From: Bdellovibrionaceae bacterium UBA6502
GTDB lineage: Bacteria > Bdellovibrionota > Bdellovibrionia > Bdellovibrionales > UBA840
Length of the DNA stretch: 64,000 bases
NCBI GenBank assembly: GCA_002436415.1
Contig: DJMA01000009.1
Location: 1 to 64,000 of the forward strand
Direction of reading: 5' to 3'
The position numbers were made by a program, and so were the translations under genes. Below, one piece after another: positions 33,772 through 40,792 of the stretch; positions within the stretch are counted from its first letter, which is position 1, and every line of letters begins with the position of its first letter. Below the pieces are notes generated by a model. That model was not told the DNA's origin, made no database searches, and was given only the letters and a program-made list of their open reading frames with translations.

Positions 33772-34755
33772 ATGATTCGCAAAAGAAGTTTCTTTTTATT
33801 CTTAGTCTTGTTTGCTGCTCTCGTTTTGCAGTTTTCATTGTTTGCCCCAGATGAACTGGAGGTAAGAAACCCAACTGAGTTTTTACAAGTGGAAGATTGG
33901 AACCAAGAGGTTCAACAGTCTATGGAGAATATTCTTCTTATAGAATCTGAGGAAGGTAAAAAGGTTTGGGACTTAAGAGCGGTTTCTGCGCAAGCACTTC
34001 GCGAGACCAATGCTTGGGCTATGGTAGATGTAAAGGCCGTTTTTTATGCCTCAGATGGTGTCGAGTATGAAGTTGCCTCCGGTCTCACAGAGTATGACTC
34101 AAGTTCAAAGCGAATGAAGTTTTCCAATAAAGTGCGGGTGTCCAGTTCTAATAATTATTTTTTCGAAACCGATGAAATTCTTTATGATCCTGATCGAGAA
34201 AATTTAGTGGGTAATAAGCCGGTGAGAATATCAGCCTTTCCAAGCTCATCTAAAAAATACTCTGAGTTCCGCTCGCAAGAAGTCGTGGTAGATTTAAAAA
34301 CAAACATTGCGCAGTTTTTAGGGCGTGTGACCTCATCCGATTTAAAAGATGGCAATAGAGAACTAGGCTTAGATACGAACAACTTAATTCTAAATGAGAA
34401 TGCCAACAAAGCGAGCTTTCCAAGCCCTGTAAATTTCCATTACGAAGGAATGCTTTTGTCAGGGAAAACGGGAGAAATGCTCTACGACCCAAAAACTAAA
34501 AAATTGCAAAAGCTGGAGTTAGGAGAAGAAGTTAAAGTTGAGTCTGAAAACAAAAAGGCTTTGGCTGGTAAGCTGCTCCTTGAATTTGCAAAAGAACAAA
34601 TTATACTAGAAGAAGAACCGCGGTTGATCCAAAAAGAAGATGAGCTGATCGGTAAAAGAATTATATTTCAACAAGCTGGAAAAACTTTAAAAATTGAGGG
34701 AGCGAAAGCTTTCTTAAACTCTTCCAGCGGCGGCCCACAGGTGTTAGATGACTAA
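33772..34755 (+). CDS. lptC: LptC-type LPS export protein, long form (LptC plus LptA-like repeat)
   Basis: One N-terminal membrane helix (about 5-25) anchors a periplasmic beta-jellyroll. Residues about 50-170 match LptC (VWDLRAVSAQALRE, FFETDEILYDPDRENLVG). Residues about 170-315 continue with further OstA/LptA-like strands (GKTGEMLYDPKTKKLQKLEL, GKRIIFQQAGKTLKIEGAKA). At 327 residues it is much longer than E. coli LptC (about 190), and no separate lptA follows. It may therefore be an LptC-LptA fusion in which one chain extends the LPS bridge. It overlaps lptB by 8 nt. Confidence 0.78.
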   Translation: MIRKRSFFLFLVLFAALVLQFSLFAPDELEVRNPTEFLQVEDWNQEVQQSMENILLIESEEGKKVWDLRAVSAQALRETNAWAMVDVKAVFYASDGVEYEVASGLTEYDSSSKRMKFSNKVRVSSSNNYFFETDEILYDPDRENLVGNKPVRISAFPSSSKKYSEFRSQEVVVDLKTNIAQFLGRVTSSDLKDGNRELGLDTNNLILNENANKASFPSPVNFHYEGMLLSGKTGEMLYDPKTKKLQKLELGEEVKVESENKKALAGKLLLEFAKEQIILEEEPRLIQKEDELIGKRIIFQQAGKTLKIEGAKAFLNSSSGGPQVLDD

Positions 34756-35470
34756 GTTAGTAGCGGAAGGCTTAAAAAAATCTTACAAAGGAAAGAGCGT
34801 TGTAAAAAACGTCGGTCTTGAAGTGGACGCTGGTCAGGTTGTGGGCTTACTTGGGCCCAATGGTGCCGGTAAAACCACAAGCTTCTATATGGTGGTTGGA
34901 ATCATTCAACCGGATGCTGGAAAAGTAGAAATTAACGGTAAAGACATTACCAATATGCCAATGTACCAAAGAGCGCAAAATGGATTGGGCTATTTGCCAC
35001 AAGAAGCTAGTATTTTTAGAAAGCTAACTGTGGAAGACAATATTAAAGTAGCCTTAGAGGCTCAAGGTTATTCAGGCCAACAAAAACAAGAAAAGCTTGA
35101 GTCGCTACTTTCAGAGTTTGGGATGTCTAATAAAGCAAAGAGCTATGGTTATATGCTTTCAGGTGGAGAGAGAAGGCGAGTTGAGATTGCTAGATCTTTG
35201 GCCTGTGAGCCTAAATATTTACTTCTTGATGAGCCTTTTGCTGGAATTGACCCAATTGCAGTGGGAGATATTCAAGAAATTATCCGTCATCTTACCACCA
35301 AAGGTATAGGAATTCTAATTACAGACCATAATGTACGAGAAACATTGGGGATTTGTAATCATGCATATATACTAAAGGAAGGAAATATTCAGGTAGGTGG
35401 TAGTCCAGAAGAGATTGCAAACTCCGAAGTGGCCCGCAAATTTTACCTTGGTGAAAACTTCCGACTATAA
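34748..35470 (+). CDS. lptB: LPS export ABC transporter ATP-binding protein
   Basis: LptB powers extraction of lipopolysaccharide from the inner membrane with LptFG. All ABC motifs are present: Walker A GPNGAGKTTS, Q-loop LPQEAS, signature LSGGERRRVE, Walker B LLLDEPFAGIDP and the H-loop TDHNVRE. Length of 240 residues is standard. It is coupled to lptC and precedes rpoN by 11 nt, a widely conserved order. Confidence 0.95.
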   Translation: MTKLVAEGLKKSYKGKSVVKNVGLEVDAGQVVGLLGPNGAGKTTSFYMVVGIIQPDAGKVEINGKDITNMPMYQRAQNGLGYLPQEASIFRKLTVEDNIKVALEAQGYSGQQKQEKLESLLSEFGMSNKAKSYGYMLSGGERRRVEIARSLACEPKYLLLDEPFAGIDPIAVGDIQEIIRHLTTKGIGILITDHNVRETLGICNHAYILKEGNIQVGGSPEEIANSEVARKFYLGENFRL

Positions 35471-35481
35471 GGATTACTGCT

Positions 35482-36927
35482 ATGTCGATGAAAATGAAAA
35501 TGAGTTTAAAGCTTTCCCAGCAATTACGGATGACTCCGCAACTGCAGCAGGCGATTAAACTCCTCCAGTTATCTCGACTAGAATTAGAGAGTATGGTGCA
35601 AAAAGAGATGGAAGAAAATCCCATCTTAGAAGAAGTGCATGAAGTGATGGAAGACGATGGTAATTTTGAGAACTCGTCAAAAGACCAGCTTCAAGGCCAA
35701 GAGAACACCAAAGAAACTCAAGATATGCAAGATCCCAAAAAACAAGATGAGTTTGAATGGGAAAACTACGTAGAAGAAAATCCAATGCCAGGGCAAATGA
35801 CTAATTTTGCTGGTAACAACGAAGAAATTAATAATTACGAAAATATTTTTTCTAGCCAACAAACTCTTTACGATCACTTAATGTGGCAGCTTGGTTTGTC
35901 AGGTTTTAATGACGAAGAAAAAGAGTTAGGTGCAATTTTAATTGGTTATATCGAAGATGATGGCTACTTAAAAACACCGATTGTTCAAATTGCTGAAGAC
36001 GAAGAAGTGGATGCGACTGAGTTGGAAGAGATGATTCCTTTTCTTCAAGAGTTTGACCCTCCAGGGGTTTTTGCTCGTGATTTAAAAGAATGTCTATTGA
36101 TACAAGCGAAGCATTTGCAAGAAGACACCCACGAGTTGGTGGCAATGATCGAAACGCAAATGAGCAATCTAGAAAAAAAGAACTACCCGGCAATAGCAAA
36201 AGAAATGAATCTCGAGTTAGAAGAAGTGGTAGAGATTTCTAAAATCATCCATAGTATGGAGCCTAAGCCAGGTCGTGCATTTAACTCGACGGAAACTCAT
36301 TACGTAACTCCAGATGTTTACGTTTATCCTGTTGGTGATGAGTATGTGGTTTCTTTAAATGAGGATGGCTTACCAAGATTGAAAGTGTCTAATTTTTATA
36401 AAAACGTACTTCAAGATGGTGGAACGAATGATTCAACCCAAGAATACATTCAAGATAAGCTTCGCTCTGCTGTTTGGTTGATTAAGTCCATTCATCAAAG
36501 ACAAAGAACCATTTATAAAGTGGCGGAAAGTATCGTTAAACACCAACGTGATTTCTTTGATAAAGGTCCAAAGTTCATTAAGCCGATGATTCTAAAAGAC
36601 ATCGCAAATGACATTGAAATGCATGAGTCCACGGTCAGTCGTGTAACTACTGCTAAGTATATGCATACTCCTCGAGGAATTTTTGAGTTAAAGCACTTTT
36701 TTAATTCCGGGATTTCTAAAACCGATGGAGATTCTTTGGCGTCTGAGTCTGTAAAGGTTAAGATCAAAGAGTTGGTCGATGGCGAAGATTCAAAGTCACC
36801 ATTATCAGATCAAAAGTTAGTAGATCTTTTAAAGAAAGACGGAATCAAGATCGCAAGAAGAACGGTTGCAAAGTATCGTGATGCGCTTGGGATTTTACCT
36901 TCTTCAAAGCGTAAAAAATATTTCTAA
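35482..36927 (+). CDS. rpoN: RNA polymerase sigma-54 factor
   Basis: Region I is the Gln/Leu-rich N-terminus (LKLSQQLRMTPQLQQAIKLL), which contacts the activator and core. It is followed by an acidic linker of region II (about 55-110). Region III includes the core-binding and -12 recognition parts (ESTVSRVTTAKYM). The RpoN box ARRTVAKYR near the C-terminus reads the -24 element. The protein has 481 residues. It directs transcription from GG-N10-GC promoters such as those at 1588 and 31328, with ATPase activators like the one at 11889. Confidence 0.96.
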   Translation: MSMKMKMSLKLSQQLRMTPQLQQAIKLLQLSRLELESMVQKEMEENPILEEVHEVMEDDGNFENSSKDQLQGQENTKETQDMQDPKKQDEFEWENYVEENPMPGQMTNFAGNNEEINNYENIFSSQQTLYDHLMWQLGLSGFNDEEKELGAILIGYIEDDGYLKTPIVQIAEDEEVDATELEEMIPFLQEFDPPGVFARDLKECLLIQAKHLQEDTHELVAMIETQMSNLEKKNYPAIAKEMNLELEEVVEISKIIHSMEPKPGRAFNSTETHYVTPDVYVYPVGDEYVVSLNEDGLPRLKVSNFYKNVLQDGGTNDSTQEYIQDKLRSAVWLIKSIHQRQRTIYKVAESIVKHQRDFFDKGPKFIKPMILKDIANDIEMHESTVSRVTTAKYMHTPRGIFELKHFFNSGISKTDGDSLASESVKVKIKELVDGEDSKSPLSDQKLVDLLKKDGIKIARRTVAKYRDALGILPSSKRKKYF

Positions 36928-36928
36928 T

Positions 36929-38278
36929 TCATTCTTTTGCTTTAAGACTCATGGGCAAAATGATGCGAAAGCAAGTATTGCCTTTGTAGTTTTGGTATTG
37001 TATTTCGCCGTCAAAGGCGTTTAAGATTCCTCTTGCTTCACTCAGACCTAACCCAGCACCGGCACCAATTTCTCTGGTGGTAAAGAAGGGTTGGAAGATT
37101 TTCTCAACAATTTCATAATCAATTCCTCTTCCTGAATCAATCACATCTATAAACGCGACGAAGCCATCGTTTGAAATTTGAATTTTTACCCAAGGAAAGT
37201 CAGTTTCTCTCGCAGCCATTAGAGAGTTTCTCAGTACCTGGATAAAAACTTTCGTCATGCTAAAAGGGTCTATTTTTAAGTTAGCATCATCTCCTGTTAT
37301 CTGTAGATCAATGCTTCTTCTGATTTCAAAGGGAATCAAAGTCATACTTTGTCGGATGCATGATTTTACTCTTGTTTCCATTTCAGGAGACCTTTCCGAA
37401 GAGCTAAAATTCAATAACTGATCAATGAGTTCCTGGATTTTGCGAGCGTGTAATGTGATTTTTTTAAGTCGAGTTTGATTGGTTTCTGACAATTGATTGA
37501 AGTGTGGGTCTTTGATGGTTTGCTCAATACTACCGGTAATCATAAAAAGGGGATTGTTGATTTCGTGGGCGATTCCACCTGCCATTTCTCCCAAAGCCCT
37601 TTCTTTCGCTGTTTGCGATTGCTGCATTTGCAGTTTGGTGAGTTTCTCGTTGGAGTCTTTTATTTCTATTAGCTTTTCTTTGCGATACTTCTCAAACATA
37701 TGCATTAAGCCTAAGGTAAATAGGCATATCATTGGCACATCTACTGCGTAGGTTATGATTGGAAACTTTCCAAGTGATTTTAGGCTTTCTGCGTGGTTAC
37801 TTAATCGAGAAAAATACACCAAGATAGAGCTTACAATGGTAATAAAACCAATGATCAATCCAGCTTTAATGCCTGAAATTAAAGTTGTAAAAATACAAAC
37901 TAAAGGTAGATAAAAGAGGGTTCCAGTAAAAGGTTTCGGGTGAACATAAGCTAAGCCTGCCAAAGCAATACTAATAGAAATTCCAATTAGAAGTCCTGTA
38001 GCATTAACATCTCTTGTGATTTTCAAAAGCTTTGGAGTTAATAGTAAAACGAAATTTATAAATATTGCTATGATGCCGTCAAAAACAGGGAATGTCTGGT
38101 TTATCAAACTGTTTAAGCTGATTGAAAGAGCGCTGACAAAAATAATGATTGGAATTACATTTAAAAGTGATTTTGCTCTGATGTATTCATCTGTATATAG
38201 GTCGGTTTCTCGAAAAGGATTTTGCCGATCTAGGAATGCATAATAGTTTTTTAGAAAAGTTCTCAGTTTCTTTTTCAT
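36929..38278 (-). CDS. Membrane histidine kinase
   Basis: About six membrane helices (residues 40-210) form the sensor. A short coiled coil, then a HisKA domain with the H-box GGIAHEINNPLF, and a HATPase_c domain follow. The HATPase_c domain has the N-box VLRNSLMAARE, G1 DSGRGI and G2 GAGAGLGLSEARG. The start at 38278 (ATG, MKKKLRTF) is preferred to an in-frame TTG at 38353; neither has a clear ribosome site. No response regulator is adjacent. The gene splits rpoN from hpf, which are normally neighbours, and its orientation is opposite to both. Confidence 0.85.
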   Translation of the reverse strand: MKKKLRTFLKNYYAFLDRQNPFRETDLYTDEYIRAKSLLNVIPIIIFVSALSISLNSLINQTFPVFDGIIAIFINFVLLLTPKLLKITRDVNATGLLIGISISIALAGLAYVHPKPFTGTLFYLPLVCIFTTLISGIKAGLIIGFITIVSSILVYFSRLSNHAESLKSLGKFPIITYAVDVPMICLFTLGLMHMFEKYRKEKLIEIKDSNEKLTKLQMQQSQTAKERALGEMAGGIAHEINNPLFMITGSIEQTIKDPHFNQLSETNQTRLKKITLHARKIQELIDQLLNFSSSERSPEMETRVKSCIRQSMTLIPFEIRRSIDLQITGDDANLKIDPFSMTKVFIQVLRNSLMAARETDFPWVKIQISNDGFVAFIDVIDSGRGIDYEIVEKIFQPFFTTREIGAGAGLGLSEARGILNAFDGEIQYQNYKGNTCFRIILPMSLKAKE

Positions 38279-38425
38279 TATCAATAAAGTATCGGTTGGA
38301 TGAGTTAAAACATATTCAAGTGAGTAAAAATTAATGGGAAATTTAAAATCCAAGAGTCAGTCTGGTCTCAAAATGAGACGGAATTGAAACGCGCCAATAA
38401 AACTTCTGTAGTTCCTGAGAAAAGA

Positions 38426-38453
38426 CTTAGTTTTTGATGGGGCAAGCCGATAA
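38426..38453 (+). promoter_or_regulatory. Possible FliA (sigma-28) type promoter before hpf
   Basis: The -10 GCCGATAA (38446-38453) matches the FliA consensus exactly. The -35 is weak (CTTAGTTT, 38426-38433, against TAAAGTTT) and the spacing is one base longer than usual. Confidence 0.3.
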
Positions 38454-38481
38454 GGACTAAAGCCTAGGGAGGTAAAATCGC

Positions 38482-38871
38482 ATGAAATTTGATTTAGTCT
38501 TCAATCATGTTAAGAAATCAGAAAAATTAAAACAATACGCTGGAGAGAAACTGGATAAGCTTCAAAAATTTGAACTGAAACCCTTTTCTATTCAATTTAT
38601 TTTCTCAGAAGAAAAGAAGCAAAAATATGCAGAGCTTGTAATCAATGGTAAAAATAAACGTTGGGTAGCGAAGGGATATGGGCAGAATCTTTATCAAGCT
38701 GTGGACCAATGCATTCATAGAATGTCTGCTCAGTTAAAGAAAAATAAAGATAAATTGCAGAAACATAAAAAACCACAATTGAGTGGAACACATGCACTTG
38801 AATGTCTAAATGACCAATTAGAGTACGATTACTCTAAGATTAAAGGCGCAAGTGGCCAAAAGGCTGCTTAA
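38482..38871 (+). CDS. hpf: Ribosome hibernation-promoting factor (short/intermediate HPF)
   Basis: The protein has 129 residues with the RaiA/HPF fold (about 1-100): VFNHVKKSEKLKQYAGEKL, the SIQFIFSEEK strand and the NLYQAVDQCIHRMSAQLKKN helix. HPF binds the decoding centre and silences ribosomes in non-growing cells. A GGAGG site precedes the ATG. It lacks the full C-terminal dimerisation domain of long HPF. It normally follows rpoN; here a kinase on the other strand intervenes, so it needs its own promoter. Confidence 0.85.
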   Translation: MKFDLVFNHVKKSEKLKQYAGEKLDKLQKFELKPFSIQFIFSEEKKQKYAELVINGKNKRWVAKGYGQNLYQAVDQCIHRMSAQLKKNKDKLQKHKKPQLSGTHALECLNDQLEYDYSKIKGASGQKAA

Positions 38872-38906
38872 AAGGCCCTTTTGCTTGTGAATACAATTGA
38901 CGCTCT

Positions 38907-38954
38907 AAAATGCCTCTGATACCGTGCCGGGATGCGGAATGGAGGCATTTTTTT
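38907..38954 (+). promoter_or_regulatory. Leader hairpin sequestering the metK ribosome site
   Basis: AAAATGCCTC (38907-38916) is perfectly complementary to GAGGCATTTT (38942-38951), and T residues run on to 38954. The 3' arm includes the GGAGG that serves metK. The 25-nt loop holds a smaller CCG...CGG stem. The structure could act as a terminator or as a translational gate, and thus as an S-adenosylmethionine- or temperature-sensing element. I do not recognise any named SAM riboswitch class in it. Confidence 0.55.
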
Positions 38955-40106
38955 ATGAAAAATTATATTTTTACAAGTGAGTCCGTGTCTGAAGGACATC
39001 CTGATAAAATGGCAGATCAAATCTCAGATTCTATCTTAGATGCAATCCTAGAGAACGATCCAAAAGCTCGTGTAGCCTGTGAAACTATGATCACAACAGG
39101 TATGGCGGTTATCGCTGGTGAGATTTCAACAAACACTTATGTTGATATGCCAACCATCGTTAGAAATACAATCAAAGAAATCGGATATGATTCTTCTGAT
39201 AAAGGTTTCGATTACCAAACTTGTGCCGTTATGTCTTCCATTGATCAACAGTCTCCTGATATTGCGATGGGTGTTGATATTTCTGACACAAAAGAGCAAG
39301 GTGCTGGTGACCAAGGGATTATGTTTGGTTACGCTGTTAATGAAACTCCAGAGCAAATGCCTCTTACAATTTCTTTATCTCATAAATTGGTAAGAAATCT
39401 TTCTGAGTTAAGAAAATCTAGAAAATTAGATTTCTTACGCCCAGATGCAAAGAGCCAAGTTTCTATTGAGTATGTTGATGGACAACCAAAGAGAATCGAT
39501 GCAGTAGTTCTTTCTACGCAACATTCTGAGGAAGTAAGCTTAAGCCAACTTCAAGAAGCGGTTATGGAAGAGTGTATTAAGAAAACACTTCCTGCTGAGT
39601 GGTTAGATGACAAAACAAAATTCCATATCAACCCAACAGGACGTTTCGTTTTAGGTGGTCCTTTGGCTGACTGTGGTTTAACTGGACGTAAAATTATTGT
39701 AGATACTTACGGTGGACATGGTGCACACGGTGGTGGAGCTTTCTCTGGAAAAGACCCATCAAAAGTGGATCGCTCAGCTGCTTATGCTGCTCGTCACGTA
39801 GCCAAGAACGTTGTAGCTGCTGGTCTTGCTGATAAAGCATTGGTGCAGTTGGCTTATGCAATTGGTGTAGCACAGCCAGTAAGTGTTTTAGTAAATACAT
39901 ATGGAACTGAAAAAGTAGACGTAGAAAAAATCGAAGCTGCTGTTCGTAGAACTTGGGATCTTCGCCCGGCTGCGATCGTTGAGCAATTCGACCTACTAAA
40001 ACCAAGATATCGTCAAACTGCTGCTTACGGTCACTTCGGTCGTGAGGAAGAGGCTTTTACTTGGGAGAAAGCAGATAAGGTTGAGGCTTTGAAGGCTAGT
40101 CTTTAA
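38955..40106 (+). CDS. metK: S-adenosylmethionine synthetase
   Basis: MetK makes S-adenosylmethionine from methionine and ATP. Signature segments are SESVSEGHPDKMADQISD, GAGDQGIMFGYA (ATP-binding hexapeptide region) and GGGAFSGKDPSKVDRSAAY. The ATG at 38955 is used because GGAGG lies at 38941-38945; an in-frame start at 38910 falls within the leader hairpin. The 383-residue length is standard. A repeat-rich region follows the stop codon. Confidence 0.96.
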   Translation: MKNYIFTSESVSEGHPDKMADQISDSILDAILENDPKARVACETMITTGMAVIAGEISTNTYVDMPTIVRNTIKEIGYDSSDKGFDYQTCAVMSSIDQQSPDIAMGVDISDTKEQGAGDQGIMFGYAVNETPEQMPLTISLSHKLVRNLSELRKSRKLDFLRPDAKSQVSIEYVDGQPKRIDAVVLSTQHSEEVSLSQLQEAVMEECIKKTLPAEWLDDKTKFHINPTGRFVLGGPLADCGLTGRKIIVDTYGGHGAHGGGAFSGKDPSKVDRSAAYAARHVAKNVVAAGLADKALVQLAYAIGVAQPVSVLVNTYGTEKVDVEKIEAAVRRTWDLRPAAIVEQFDLLKPRYRQTAAYGHFGREEEAFTWEKADKVEALKASL

Positions 40107-40170
40107 TTTGTTTTTTTACATTTTAGTTTTTAAAGAAGGGGTCTCTTTGGGATCTCTTTTTTTTTTTTTT
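40107..40170 (+). other. metK 3' end and long T tract
   Basis: A weak AAAGA...TCTTT hairpin (40129-40149) leads to a run of 15 T residues (40157-40171). It may act as the metK terminator. Confidence 0.3.
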
Positions 40171-40498
40171 TGCCTTCGGCTGGGGAGTGTTGATCTTGGA
40201 TTTTTTTAACTCCTCGGTTTGGTTCTTCGAATGAGCCGGCCTTCTTAGGCAAAAGTAATTTTCTTAGACGCTTTTTTGGCCTTCGGCTGGGATTTGTTTG
40301 TATTTTTATTGTAATGTCTTTTTACTCCTCGGTTTTGATCTTTGAATGAGCCGGCCTTCTGAAACAAAAGTGTTTTGCTCAGACACGTTTCCGGTTATAC
40401 GCCTGCGGCTTCTTCCCTCACATCCATGTTACTCGTTTTGGATCTTCCTGATCCAAAAAGGTCTGATCAAAACACTTTTGTTTCATACGGCCTCTTTC
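40171..40498 (+). repeat. Two tandem left-block units and a long inverted repeat
   Basis: Two units of about 105-110 bp (40171-40275 and 40277-40387) each contain GCCTTCGGC, then ACTCCTCGGTTT, then AATGAGCCGGCCTTCT. Within the second unit GAAACAAAAGTGTTTTG (40361-40377) is repeated exactly in inverse at 40468-40484. Between the two arms lies another hairpin, TTTTGGATC-TTCCT-GATCCAAAA (about 40437-40459). The left block also occurs after polA (9825) and after rarA (58915). No protein-coding region is supported. Confidence 0.75.
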
Positions 40499-40760
40499 TC
40501 ATTTCTTTTTATCTAAATCTCGTCGTCTTTTTTTTGTTTTTGCTGGCGCGGGTGGTGTTGGGCGGCTTTGCCGCCGTTGGCTGTTTGAGGCTTTTGCCTC
40601 AAAGGTGCTTTTGTTTTTTTGGGGCTTGTTGTGGTTGCTTATTTTTTGGTCATGGGGGATTGGTTTTTTGGGGGAGTTTTGTTTTGCTGGGGGCTTTGGT
40701 GTGTATTTTCTTAGGCTTAATGGAGCTGTGGGTGATTCTGTTTGGTGCTGGATTTTTGAT
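40499..40760 (+). repeat. Right block of the structured repeat, G/T-rich tail
   Basis: Positions 40499-40635 are nearly identical to 9884-10012. They include the twin hairpins GGCGGC-TTT-GCCGCC and TTTGAGGC-TTTT-GCCTCAAA. From about 40606 to 40760 the plus strand is mostly G and T, a strong strand asymmetry, up to the ribosome site of lepA. Open frames here are on repeat sequence and are not counted as genes. Confidence 0.7.
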
Positions 40761-40792
40761 GTGGTAAAACCAGGGTTCGGAGAAACTGACTG

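Noticed and set aside
40171..40387. Tandem repeat units as a CRISPR array
   Set aside because: Only two units, diverged, without uniform spacers, and no cas genes in the window.
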